From: Microbispora rosea
GTDB lineage: Bacteria; Actinomycetota; Actinomycetes; Streptosporangiales; Streptosporangiaceae
Direction: 5' to 3'
Assembly (NCBI RefSeq): GCF_900156315.1
Contig: NZ_FTNI01000007.1
Span: 75,839 to 139,838, forward strand
DNA: 64,000 nucleotides
Numbering within the stretch: position 1 is the stretch's first letter; each line of letters begins with the position of its first letter. Position numbers and translations under genes: made by a program. The notes under the pieces are model-generated. The model was not told where the DNA came from. It ran no database searches and was given only the letters and a program-made list of their open reading frames with translations. Shown one piece after another: positions 16,788 to 25,498 of the stretch.

Positions 16788-16913
16788 GACGATCCTCCCA
16801 AGCCACGCTTCGGCGTCGATCCGGGCGAAACACTAACAAAGATCGATGACGCGAGGCAGCCCCCCGGTCAGCGGATTACGCCGCCCGGAGGGCCTGGAGG
16901 TGGTGCTCTGCTG

Positions 16914-18308
16914 TTATCCCTGGTCGCGCTTGGTCACGTAGACGAAGTCGCCCAGGTTGAATCCCGCGTCGAGCCCCCGGTCGGCGTCCCATCGGTAGTG
17001 GACGCCGAGCCAGAGCCGGCTGAGCGCGTCCTCCTCGGCGGCCTGCTCGAAACTCGTGAAGGTCCTGGTCTTGGGATTGGCGTTCGGATCATCGGTGGTC
17101 GCCGTGAAGGTCAGGTTGTGTCCGAACCACCTCTGCATCACTCCTGCCCACGCCCCCGCGAACGTGGCGTGCCCCGATATGTACGCGGGGAAGGGCGGCG
17201 AGAAGTGCTGTCCGGCGGCGTTCACCGACAGCGGCTCCCAGGAGGGATCGGGCGTGACGGCGGGGTTGAGGCTCGTGTCGGCCAGCTTGATCGCGCTCTC
17301 CGGCCGCCACAGGTCGATCGGCGAGTCGAACTTCGCTCCCCAGGCGACTATCGACGCGTCGGCCAGCGCCATGGACACAAGGTTGAACAACTCGGCCGTC
17401 TCGTTCTGCCTCAGTCCCTTCTGCCGGGAGACCGCCTGGGTGATGGCGAACAGCTGCCCCACGGGCCGATAGGTGCCCTTGCCGTCGTTGGCCCAGAAGA
17501 ACGCCGCCTGCGTCTGATCGGCGGACCGCGAGGTGGGATTGCTCGCCCCGCCGTACGCCTTGACCTCGTTGACCTGCTGTGCGTACTGGGAGCTGCGGAC
17601 GAGCTGGTCGTAGGAGGTGAAGCCGCCGGGCGGCCCCGGCCGGAACTGCGTGGGGGACGTCATGGCGAACGGCTTGAGCTTCCCCCAGTTCGGCGTCACC
17701 GCCGGTCCTGAGCCCGTCTGCCGCCACGCGCCGGGGACCGTGCCCTCCGTGTACGAGAGGTCGAACGCCGGCCCGTCCCCCGACCGTTCGGCGATCATCA
17801 GGTCGCCGATCCTCTCGCCGTCGGTCCGGCCGCCCTGGACGTAGCGGGCCGGCACCGACGAGGGGATCTGCGCGAGCGCGTAGGCCAGGTTCGCGTCGAA
17901 GTCGATGTACGGATAGAGGTGTTCGAGCACGCGGTGCGCCGCCGCGTCCATCGTGGCCTCTATCGAGTCGTTCGGGTTCTGCTGAGTGATCTTCGGCAGG
18001 TACGTGACCGGCGCGGCCGGCCAGTTCGCGTCGTGGACGGCGATGTGCAGCATGGCCCCGGCCCGCGCGAGCCGGGTCGGGTCCCCGTCGTGGCTGTACT
18101 GCGGGTCGACGCCGTCGCGGGGAAGGGTGCGGATGGTGTCGAGGAAGACGCTGTTCCAGTAGAGGACGTGATCGAAGGCGGACGCCTGCGGCGGTGGCCC
18201 CGTGACCGCCGCGTGCGCCGCCTGGGGAAGCGCGACCAGCGTGCCGGCGGTCACGACGGCGGCCGCCGCGATCACACGTACGCGTTTCCACCGGGATCGT
18301 CGATGCAA
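16914..18308 (-). CDS. Secreted vanadium-dependent haloperoxidase / PAP2-superfamily protein
   Basis: The 464-residue protein has a cleavable signal peptide (RRSRWKRVR, hydrophobic core, then ALPQAAHA). The three phosphate/vanadate-pocket motifs follow in order: KFDSPIDLWRPES, SGHATFAG and SRLWLGVHYRWDAD (starting about residue 430). These match bacterial vanadium chloroperoxidase-like proteins, which share a fold with PAP2 acid phosphatases. The predicted histidines are present in the last two motifs. Whether it is a haloperoxidase or a phosphatase cannot be decided from motifs. The start is TTG, chosen because GGAGG lies six bases upstream and no better start precedes the signal peptide. 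It is a single-gene unit. Confidence 0.85.
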   Translation of the reverse strand: MHRRSRWKRVRVIAAAAVVTAGTLVALPQAAHAAVTGPPPQASAFDHVLYWNSVFLDTIRTLPRDGVDPQYSHDGDPTRLARAGAMLHIAVHDANWPAAPVTYLPKITQQNPNDSIEATMDAAAHRVLEHLYPYIDFDANLAYALAQIPSSVPARYVQGGRTDGERIGDLMIAERSGDGPAFDLSYTEGTVPGAWRQTGSGPAVTPNWGKLKPFAMTSPTQFRPGPPGGFTSYDQLVRSSQYAQQVNEVKAYGGASNPTSRSADQTQAAFFWANDGKGTYRPVGQLFAITQAVSRQKGLRQNETAELFNLVSMALADASIVAWGAKFDSPIDLWRPESAIKLADTSLNPAVTPDPSWEPLSVNAAGQHFSPPFPAYISGHATFAGAWAGVMQRWFGHNLTFTATTDDPNANPKTRTFTSFEQAAEEDALSRLWLGVHYRWDADRGLDAGFNLGDFVYVTKRDQG

Positions 18309-18669
18309 GGAGAACCTCCGGGGGGAAGGCCCCGAGCCCCGGCCGAGTGCCGGGGGAGGGGTGCATCACGGAAGATCCCTGATCGACGGAACGCAGGACA
18401 AGATTCATGATCGTGCGGAACTGTTCCGGACGCTCCCGTGCGGTCCGCCTCGTGTGGAATGGCAGGACAGGCGCGTCCGGTCACGCCGCGAATCGAGCGC
18501 CCCTGATACGTGTCCTGGGACGAAGAGGAGCCCGGGAGGCCACGGGCATGGGCCCGGACGGACGGGAGGCCGGCCGGCGAGTTCGCGAACCCACCGGCCG
18601 GCCTCTCACGCGGAGTCGTGACGACGCCGGCTCTGTCCCCGGTGCGGGGAGACGCCGTGTCCTGCGCGG
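18309..18669. other. Intergenic region between sepH and the haloperoxidase gene
   Basis: No convincing gene is present. The left part should hold the haloperoxidase promoter and the right part holds the sepH terminator hairpin. Short overlapping frames here lack ribosome-binding sites and normal codon bias. Confidence 0.6.
18566..18605 (-). terminator. Terminator-like hairpin downstream of sepH
   Basis: GAGGCCGGCCGG (18566-18577) pairs perfectly with 18594-18605 across a 16-base loop, about 65 bases after the sepH stop codon. A T-tract is lacking, as is usual in actinomycetes. Confidence 0.6.
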
Positions 18670-20997
18670 TCAGTCCTGCTTGCGCGCGCCGAACATGATC
18701 TCGTCCCAGGTCGGCACCGACGCCCGGCGTCCGCGCGACTTACGGGGCCGCGGGGGAGCGGGCTTCGGCACGGGCGGCGCGGGCGTCTCGGGCTTGGCGT
18801 CCTTCGGAGCCTCCTTCTGCGCCTCCTTCGCCCCGTCCTTGGACCCGTCGCCCGTGCGCTGCGTCTTCCGGGTGTCCCCCGGGCGAGGCGCCGGGGCGGC
18901 AGCGGGTGCCTGGGCCGCGGGAGGTGCCTGCGGCGCTGGCTGCGGTGCCGGTGCCTGCGGTGCCGGTGTCTGCTGTGCGGGTGCCTGCTGTGCGGGTGCC
19001 TGCGGTGCGGGAGCGGCCTCGGCCGCCGGCTGGGCGGGCGGCGGCGTCTGTGCCGCCGGAGCCTCTGGAGTGGCCTCTGCCGCAGGAGCCGCAGGTGTGG
19101 TGGCCTGTGCCGCCGGAGCGGCGGGAGCCGCGGTGGGCTTCGGCGTGGGAGCCGAGGCGCTCTCCGGGGGCGTGCTCGGCGCGGGCACTGTCACCGCTGT
19201 GACGTCGGCCGCGGGGCCCGCAGCGGGGTCCTTCGCGGACTCCGCCGGCGGAGCAGGTGCGGGGACGGTGACGGGAACAGCGGCCGCCGGCGACGCCTCG
19301 TCCGGCGCGCCGCCCCCGGCCGTGTCCGCGGCCTTGTCTGTATCAGGAGTCGTGCCCGTGTCGGCAGCCGCAGCCGTGACCGGGGCCGCGGCGGCGACAG
19401 GTTGCGCCGCGGGTGCGGCGGCCGGTCGCTCGGCCGGCGGCGCGGCCTCCGCAGGTGCGGCGGCCTCCCCGGCGGTCTTCACGGGGGTATCCGCGGAGGT
19501 CTCCGCGGTGGCCCCCACGGCGGCCTCCGCGCTCTCGCGGCTGGAGGCGCGGTCCTCGGCGTCCCGGGAGGACGCCACAGCGGCCACGCCGTCCGTCGCC
19601 GCGGCGCTTGCCGTCCCCGATTCCGCCGTGGACTCCACAGCGGAGTCCAGAGCGGAGTCCGGGGTCACGGTGGTGCTCGTGGTCGTCGTCGAGTCTTCGG
19701 GGGCCGCCCGCTCCACGGGCGTCGCCGGGCGCGCGGCCTCCTGCGCGTCCGTCGTCCCCCCGGGTCGCGTCGCGCCGGCCGTCTCGGCGGCTGCGCCGTT
19801 CCCGCCGGTCACAGCGCCCGGCGCTGCGGCCTCCGCCGAGGGCGTGAGCGTGGGCACTGGCGCGGGCACCGGCGCGGGCGTGGCGGCATGCGCGGAAGGC
19901 TGGGACGCGGCCTGCCACACCACGGTGTCCTGACCGTCTCCCCAGACCACGCCGTCTCCGGCGGCGTCCGGGCCCGGAGCGGGCGGAACGCCCGTGGTGG
20001 CCGGGGCGGCGTCGGCGGGCGTACGCGGAGGAGCGGCCTCCACCGCGGATCCGGTCTGGGCCGGGCTCTCCACCCTGGTCTCGGCGCCGGGCGGCGGGGG
20101 CACGACATCGGGGCCGGCGACGAGCGACTGCGGCAGTCGGAAGGGCACCGGGGTCAGCTCGGGCCGGTACGCCGCCGGCTCGTCCGCGTACGGCTCGGGC
20201 CGCTCGGGCCGGCCGGTCTCCGCGCGCAGCGGCGGGCTCAGCCGCGGCGGCGGCACGGGCTCGGGGAACGCGGCGGGCTCGGAGCGTACGGCGGGCACGC
20301 CGAGACCGGGCTCGTCGCGGCGGGGAGAGGTCTCCGCGGGCAGCGACGGCACCGGGGCGAGCTTGGACGCCAGACGGGGCACGAAGGGACGCACGGTGGC
20401 GTCGTCCCGCTCGGGCTCGACGTATTCGGCGGCCGACAGGCGCATGGCCTCGTCGTCGTTCGGGGTGATGTGGCGGCGGCGCGGGTCGAAGAGCCACTCG
20501 GCGTGACGGGTGTGGCCGTTCCAGACGAAGCCGAGCCGCACGCGCCACAGGTTGTCGTCGCGCTTGGCGGAGTCCCAGTCGATCTCGTCGGCGGGCACGC
20601 CGCGCCGGGTGAGCCGCTCGGCGACCAGCTCGCCGAGCGTGGGCCCGGGGGTCGTCTCGCCGGGCATCCGGACCGAGACCCGCTGGGCCTGCTGGGCCAT
20701 GTACTCGCGCTCCTGGAGAACCGGTCCCTCGAACCAGCGGACTCTCTCCACCGGAATGCCGGCGGTGGCCGCGATCTCCTCGGCCGTCTCGCCGGCACGG
20801 ATGCGCGCCTGGATCTCCTTGGGACGCAACGGGCTCTCCACTTCGATCTCGTACTGGCCGAGACGGGAGAAGTTGCCGCGAACCGCAGCGCGGAGCCGGT
20901 CGTCGACGGGCAGCGTGAAGCGCGTGCCCCGCCCGGCGGTCGCCAGGACGAGGTACGTTCCGTCTTCACTTACCGCGACGAGACGGAGCTCCTGCAT
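18670..20997 (-). CDS. sepH: Septation protein SepH
   Basis: The 775-residue product begins with the conserved SepH/DUF3071 region (MQELRLVAVSEDGTYLVL, RLRAAVRGNFSRLGQ, then a helix-turn-helix-like GETAEEIAATAGIPVERVRW). A very long Pro/Ala-rich disordered middle follows, and the C-terminal motif VPTWDEIMFG with a basic tail. SepH binds FtsZ and stimulates its assembly during sporulation septation in Streptomyces. The ATG at 20997 follows AAGGGA at seven bases. An apparent open frame continuing far upstream is a high-GC artefact. The disordered section is longer than I expect for Streptomyces SepH, though I cannot check exact family lengths. A Crp-like palindrome lies in its upstream region. 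Confidence 0.92.
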   Translation of the reverse strand: MQELRLVAVSEDGTYLVLATAGRGTRFTLPVDDRLRAAVRGNFSRLGQYEIEVESPLRPKEIQARIRAGETAEEIAATAGIPVERVRWFEGPVLQEREYMAQQAQRVSVRMPGETTPGPTLGELVAERLTRRGVPADEIDWDSAKRDDNLWRVRLGFVWNGHTRHAEWLFDPRRRHITPNDDEAMRLSAAEYVEPERDDATVRPFVPRLASKLAPVPSLPAETSPRRDEPGLGVPAVRSEPAAFPEPVPPPRLSPPLRAETGRPERPEPYADEPAAYRPELTPVPFRLPQSLVAGPDVVPPPPGAETRVESPAQTGSAVEAAPPRTPADAAPATTGVPPAPGPDAAGDGVVWGDGQDTVVWQAASQPSAHAATPAPVPAPVPTLTPSAEAAAPGAVTGGNGAAAETAGATRPGGTTDAQEAARPATPVERAAPEDSTTTTSTTVTPDSALDSAVESTAESGTASAAATDGVAAVASSRDAEDRASSRESAEAAVGATAETSADTPVKTAGEAAAPAEAAPPAERPAAAPAAQPVAAAAPVTAAAADTGTTPDTDKAADTAGGGAPDEASPAAAVPVTVPAPAPPAESAKDPAAGPAADVTAVTVPAPSTPPESASAPTPKPTAAPAAPAAQATTPAAPAAEATPEAPAAQTPPPAQPAAEAAPAPQAPAQQAPAQQTPAPQAPAPQPAPQAPPAAQAPAAAPAPRPGDTRKTQRTGDGSKDGAKEAQKEAPKDAKPETPAPPVPKPAPPRPRKSRGRRASVPTWDEIMFGARKQD

Positions 20998-21097
20998 GCG
21001 AGTCCCTTCGTCGTCGTGCTCTGTCTTCCCCCGGACCCTTGAGTCTCTCGCGTGAACCGGTTGCCTTCCAGCACCGTACCCGGCATGTCCGAACATC

Positions 21098-21117
21098 GCC
21101 TCGCCAGGGGGCGAGGC
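21098..21117. promoter_or_regulatory. Perfect hairpin in the sepH leader
   Basis: GCCTCGCC and its complement are separated by four bases, about 100 bases upstream of the sepH ATG. It could be a leader hairpin or part of a regulator site. No T-run follows it in the sepH direction. Confidence 0.4.
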
Positions 21118-21123
21118 AGGTGT

Positions 21124-21139
21124 TGTGACCCCGGTCACA
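21124..21139. promoter_or_regulatory. Crp-type binding site upstream of sepH
   Basis: TGTGACCCCGGTCACA is a perfect palindrome that matches the CRP consensus TGTGA-N6-TCACA. It also fits the GTG-N6-GNCAC pattern described for actinobacterial Crp. It is centred about 134 bases upstream of the sepH start codon. The distance to a transcription start is unknown, so activation versus repression cannot be inferred. Confidence 0.55.
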
Positions 21140-21497
21140 TTTTTCGTGTTCACCTTTCCGCAACCTGTCGGTCGTCCGGAAGCGGCAGTGCGCAGGCGGC
21201 GGCCGCGCCGCCGATCCGGCCCGGAAGGCGAGAGCGAGGGTCGTGTCTCCTCAGGTGGTGCGCGCCCATCGCCCGTACGTACGGCGCGGGCGCGGCGCAC
21301 GGCGGCGTGACCGTGCCGTACGCCGTGCGGCCGTACCTGCGGGAGGGTCTCATTCCTGCTTGCTCCCTCGGGTTCGAGTGGCGCGCCGGGCTCTGGTGTG
21401 CCCGTGCTCCGCAATGTGCCTGCCCGAGGGCCGGCGCGGGCAACGCGACACGCGGAAGACGCCGGACCGTGGAGAGGGACTTTACGCGGCGATGGGG

Positions 21498-22790
21498 TCA
21501 GCCTTCCCGCGACGCGCCGAGCACCCGGTCGAGGTAATCGTTGGAGAACAGCCCGTCCGGGTCCATCTCGCGGCGCAGGGCGAGGAAATCGCCGAACCTC
21601 GGATACACCCCACGCAGGTAGTCCGCGTCGCGGGTGTGCAGCTTGCCCCAGTGGGGCCGGCCCCCCAGCCTGACCATGATCTCCTCCACGCCCTCGAAGT
21701 ATGCGGGGTTGGGCGCCTGGCGGTAGACGTGGCAGGCGACGTACGCCGAGGGCCTGCCGTACGCGGTGGAGAGCCAGGCGTCCGAGGGCGGCGTGACCCG
21801 CACCTCGACAGGGAAGGTGATCGGCCAGCCCGACCGCTCCACGAGGTCCCGCGTTTCCCGCAGGGCCTGGGCGAGGTGGTGGCGCGGTATGGCGTACTCC
21901 ATCTCCAGGAAGCGGACCTCGCGCACGGACGTGAAGATCTTGTAAGAGGTGTCGGCGCACTCCGACGTGCCGAGCATGCGCGCGGAGATCCCGTTGATCG
22001 CGGGCACCGCGCCGGGGAACCGGGCCCCGACGGCGCAGGCCGCGCCGAACAGCGTGTTCTCCAGGAAGACGTTGTCGAGCCAGCGCTTGAAGGCGGCGGG
22101 CGGCCGGGCCGGGCCTGCGTCGCGGTTGTTGCGCTTGACCAGGCAGGTGTCGGTGTGGGGCAGCCAGAAGAAGTCGAGGTGGTCGTCGGCCTCCGTCAGG
22201 TCGTCCAGCGTGTCGAGGATCCGGCTGAACGCCATCGGCTCGCGGCGGTTGCGCAGCAGGAACGCGGGTTCGACCCGGAACGTGACGGCGGTCAGGACGC
22301 CCAGCGCGCCGAGGCCGACCCGGGCCGCGTCGAACAGGTCGCCCTCGCGCACGGTCGTGACGGAGCCGTCGGCGAGCACCATCTCCAGTTCGACGACCTG
22401 GTCGGCGAGGCCGCCGACGTGCCTGCCGGTGCCGTGGGTCCCGGTCTGGATCGCCCCCGCGGCGGTCTGGGCCGTGATGTCGCCCATGTTGGCCAGTGCC
22501 AGGCCGCGCCGGTCGAGTTCCTCGTTGAGGGCGTGGAGCGGGGTGCCCGCGGCGACCTTGACCCACCCGTCGCCCGCGTCGAGGACGCCGGTCAGCGCGC
22601 CGGGCCGCAGGAGGATGCCGTCGGTGAGCGCGACCCCGGTGAACGAGTGCCCCGTGCCGGTCATGCGCACCCGCCGGCCCGTCTTCGCGGCGTCCCGCAC
22701 GGCGTCGGCGACCTCGGCCGCCGAGGCGGGGGCGCGGACCTCCGCGGGGGTGACCGACTGGTTGCCCGCCCAGTTGACGAAGGCGTCCAT
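21498..22790 (-). CDS. D-arabinono-1,4-lactone oxidase-type FAD-linked oxidoreductase
   Basis: The 430-residue protein has an N-terminal FAD-binding (VAO/PCMH) domain with TGTGHSFTGVALTDG and GDITAQTAAGAIQTGTHGTG. A C-terminal ALO-type domain follows, including the HWGKLHT motif (WGK near the flavin) and FSNDYLDRVLG at the end. The family oxidises sugar-1,4-lactones such as gulono- or arabinonolactone, or alditols. The ATG at 22790 is preceded by GAGGAGG. The gene is 84 bases downstream of the MFS gene on the same strand and may be co-transcribed with it. Confidence 0.88.
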   Translation of the reverse strand: MDAFVNWAGNQSVTPAEVRAPASAAEVADAVRDAAKTGRRVRMTGTGHSFTGVALTDGILLRPGALTGVLDAGDGWVKVAAGTPLHALNEELDRRGLALANMGDITAQTAAGAIQTGTHGTGRHVGGLADQVVELEMVLADGSVTTVREGDLFDAARVGLGALGVLTAVTFRVEPAFLLRNRREPMAFSRILDTLDDLTEADDHLDFFWLPHTDTCLVKRNNRDAGPARPPAAFKRWLDNVFLENTLFGAACAVGARFPGAVPAINGISARMLGTSECADTSYKIFTSVREVRFLEMEYAIPRHHLAQALRETRDLVERSGWPITFPVEVRVTPPSDAWLSTAYGRPSAYVACHVYRQAPNPAYFEGVEEIMVRLGGRPHWGKLHTRDADYLRGVYPRFGDFLALRREMDPDGLFSNDYLDRVLGASREG

Positions 22791-22873
22791 GCTCCTCCTC
22801 GCCCCGGCACCTCGCCCCGGAGTGAACATGAACACTACTCATGGACCGCCCCGCTGCCTACGGGACGGCGGTC

Positions 22874-24067
22874 TCAGTTCGTGTGCTGGTGACGCATCCG
22901 GACCAGCGCGGAGCCGGCGAGGCCCACGACGGCCGCGAGCAGCGCGCAGGCGTAGGAGAAGCCGTACGCGTTGGACGCCCCGAACGCGTCGGTCAGCCGT
23001 CCGCCCGCCCAGGAGCCCACGGCCACGCCGAGGTTGATCGAGGTGGTGACCCACGCCATGCCCTCGTTGAGCTGGGTCGCCGGGACCATGCGCTCCACCA
23101 GCGAGAACCCGGTGATGATGGTGGGCGAGATGGACAGGCCGGCGACGAACAGCGCCAGCGCCATGACCCGCACGTCGCGCATGAGCAGCACCGGCGTGAG
23201 CCCGGCGGCGAACAGCGAAAGCCCGCGGACGAACCGGGAGCGGAGGCTGATCTTCCAGTGCCGCGAGCCGTACCACAGGCCGGAGACCGCGCTGCCGCAC
23301 GCGATCGACGCGAGCAGCAGACCGGCCGCGCCCTTGCTGCCGTGCTCCTCCGCGAAGGCCACGGTGATGATGTCGACGGAACCGAACACCGCGCCCATGG
23401 CCAGGAAGACCGCCGACAGCAGCGCCACGCCCGGGATCGCGATCGGGGACCCGGCCGCCCCCCGGTGCCGTACGGCCGGAGGTTCGGTGCCGCGGAGCGA
23501 GGCGAAGGCCAGCGTGCCCGACACGGTCAGCACGATCGCGGCGATCAGGCCCGCGTAGGGGTTGATCGCGATCGTGAGCGCGGTCACGAAGGCTGGGCCG
23601 CCAACGAAGATCAGCTCGTCGGCCACGGACTCGAACGAGAAGGCGGTGTGCAGCTTGGCGGGGTCGGCGAGCACGTGCGACCAGCGGGCCCGGACCATCG
23701 AGCCGAGCGAGATCCCGGTGGTCCCGGACGCCGCGCCGGCGGCGTACAGCGTCCACTCGGGCATCCCGGAGTGGGCGCACAGCATCAGGACGGTGAGCGA
23801 GCAGCCGTGCAGCAGCACCAGCGGGACCAGCACCCGCGCCTGCCCGAACCGGTCCACGAGCCGCCCGGAGAGAGGTCCGGCCACCGCGACCGCGATCGAG
23901 AAGGTCGCCGCCACGGCCCCCGCCTTCGCGTACGAGCCGGTGATGGTGGTGATCAGCAGGATGACGCCGATGCCGAGCATCGACATGGGCGCCCGCCCGA
24001 TGAATCCCGCGATGACGAAGCCCTTGACTCCGGGCGTGCCGAACAGCCCCCGGTACGGCCCGACCAT
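22874..24067 (-). CDS. MFS transporter
   Basis: The 397-residue protein has about 12 hydrophobic segments, a GPLSGRLVDRFGQARV loop between helices 2 and 3 (the MFS motif A position) and a basic central loop after helix 6. The ATG at 24067 follows AAGGGA. A possible 63-residue extension upstream is hydrophilic and overlaps the promoter of the divergent transglycosylase gene, so it was rejected. The substrate is unknown; proteins of this type often act as small-molecule exporters. Confidence 0.85.
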   Translation of the reverse strand: MVGPYRGLFGTPGVKGFVIAGFIGRAPMSMLGIGVILLITTITGSYAKAGAVAATFSIAVAVAGPLSGRLVDRFGQARVLVPLVLLHGCSLTVLMLCAHSGMPEWTLYAAGAASGTTGISLGSMVRARWSHVLADPAKLHTAFSFESVADELIFVGGPAFVTALTIAINPYAGLIAAIVLTVSGTLAFASLRGTEPPAVRHRGAAGSPIAIPGVALLSAVFLAMGAVFGSVDIITVAFAEEHGSKGAAGLLLASIACGSAVSGLWYGSRHWKISLRSRFVRGLSLFAAGLTPVLLMRDVRVMALALFVAGLSISPTIITGFSLVERMVPATQLNEGMAWVTTSINLGVAVGSWAGGRLTDAFGASNAYGFSYACALLAAVVGLAGSALVRMRHQHTN

Positions 24068-24242
24068 GTTGTGTTTCCCTTCAGCACTGTGGTGCGTGTG
24101 CGTCCGGGCCGGCCGTTCGACAGCAGCGGCGGCCCCGGGTGGCTCCGGGACACGCGGACGGCGTTTATCTCCAGTTTGACCCTCGCGTACCCGCCTATCA
24201 TGAGGCAAGTGATTTTTCCGCGTCGGGGGTGGAGGGGCTGAG

Positions 24243-25448
24243 GTGAGGTCGTCCACTCATTCCGGCCCCACACGGCTGCGCCCGATCGTGACCGGCCTCG
24301 CCGCCGTGATCCTGGGCATCATCGCCGCGGGCACCGCCTTCCTGGTCACCTGGCCGGGTGACGGCGCGATGGCGGCAGGCGGCGCCAGGGCGGAGACGGA
24401 CCGCACGCGGGACGACAACCCCCTTCCGGCCGCGCGGGCGACGGCGAAAAGCCTCGTGCCCGACCGCACGCTGCCGTCGAGCGCGCCCGTCGTCGGCGGG
24501 CCCGGCGTGCAGGTCACGCTGCCGCACCTGCTGGCGATCTCCCCGAAGCGGGTGCCGCAGAGCACCCTGTTGAAGATCGCCAAGCTGCGGCACGTGCAGA
24601 AGGTGGCGGTCGCCGACGGCGGCGAGGTGCGCGTGTCCGGCACGGCCCTGCGGCTGCTCGCGGTCGACCCGGCCACGTTCCGGTCGTGGACGCCGAAGAA
24701 CGTGGCCGATCACCCGGAGGTGTGGAGCGCGCTCGCGCGGGGCGAGCTGGTCGGCGACGCGGCGGCGATCAAGCGTTTCGGCATGGTGCTCGGCGCGGAG
24801 TACCAGATCGACCGGGGCCCCAGGCTGCGCGTGGCGGCCTCCGCCTCGCTCGGGCTGCCCGGCGTGGACGGCCTGGTCAGCCAGGACCTGGGCCGCAGGC
24901 TCGGCTTCCCCGGCGGCGTCGTGGTGCTGGTCCACGGGGACCCGGGCAAGGTGAGCGACAAGGCGGTCGCGCGCCTGCTCGGCAAGGGCGCGCAGGTCGT
25001 GCGGGTCGGCGCTGCCGCCGTCCCGCCGCGGGCCACGGCGACCCCGGGACGGGCCCTGGTGGGCCGGCCCACGAGCTACCTGGACCTCTACCAGCGGTCC
25101 GCCACCGTCTGCCCCGGCCTCTCGTGGACCGTCCTCGCCGCGATCGGCCAGGTCGAGAGCAGCCACGGCCGCAACAACGGCCCCTCGTCGGCGGGGGCGC
25201 TCGGGCCGATGCAGTTCATGCCCGCCACCTGGAAGGCGTACGGCGTGGACGGCGACGGCGACGGCGAGGCGGACATCTGGAGCCCCTACGACGCGGTGCC
25301 GTCGGCCGCCAAATACCTGTGCGCCAACGGGGCCGGCGCGGGCGGCGACAAGCTCAGGAAGGCCGTGTGGTTCTACAACCACTCGTGGGACTACGTGAAC
25401 AAGGTCCTGTCGCTGGCCGAGGCGTACGCCCGCACGTACGCCTCCTGA
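24243..25448 (+). CDS. Membrane-anchored lytic transglycosylase (SLT domain)
   Basis: The 401-residue protein starts with GTG after GGAGGGG. It has one N-terminal membrane anchor (about 15-38) and an extracytoplasmic central region of unclear fold (about 90-270). The C-terminal SLT domain carries the catalytic glutamate in GQVESSHG (residue 305), followed by GALGPMQFMPATW and a later YNHSWDYVNKVL. It should cleave the glycan strand of peptidoglycan at the outer face of the membrane. It is divergent from the MFS gene and convergent with the ferrochelatase gene. Confidence 0.9.
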   Translation: MRSSTHSGPTRLRPIVTGLAAVILGIIAAGTAFLVTWPGDGAMAAGGARAETDRTRDDNPLPAARATAKSLVPDRTLPSSAPVVGGPGVQVTLPHLLAISPKRVPQSTLLKIAKLRHVQKVAVADGGEVRVSGTALRLLAVDPATFRSWTPKNVADHPEVWSALARGELVGDAAAIKRFGMVLGAEYQIDRGPRLRVAASASLGLPGVDGLVSQDLGRRLGFPGGVVVLVHGDPGKVSDKAVARLLGKGAQVVRVGAAAVPPRATATPGRALVGRPTSYLDLYQRSATVCPGLSWTVLAAIGQVESSHGRNNGPSSAGALGPMQFMPATWKAYGVDGDGDGEADIWSPYDAVPSAAKYLCANGAGAGGDKLRKAVWFYNHSWDYVNKVLSLAEAYARTYAS

Positions 25449-25498
25449 CGCGCGGGGGACCTGCGGGGGACCGGTCCTGTCGTCGCGCTACGGCGCCG

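Larger units (their letters stand above)
20998..21497. other. 500-base gene-free region upstream of sepH
   Basis: No gene is apparent. The half nearest sepH holds an eight-base-arm hairpin (21098-21117) and a perfect Crp-type palindrome (21124-21139). The half nearest the oxidase gene is GC-rich, with several CGTACG-type short palindromes, and probably contains the oxidase 3' end and terminator. Confidence 0.5.

Noticed and set aside
20998-22842. Open frame that would extend sepH far upstream, antisense to the oxidase
   Set aside because: It lacks conserved content, runs through the Crp-site region, and the conserved SepH N-terminus starts at 20997 behind a good ribosome-binding site.
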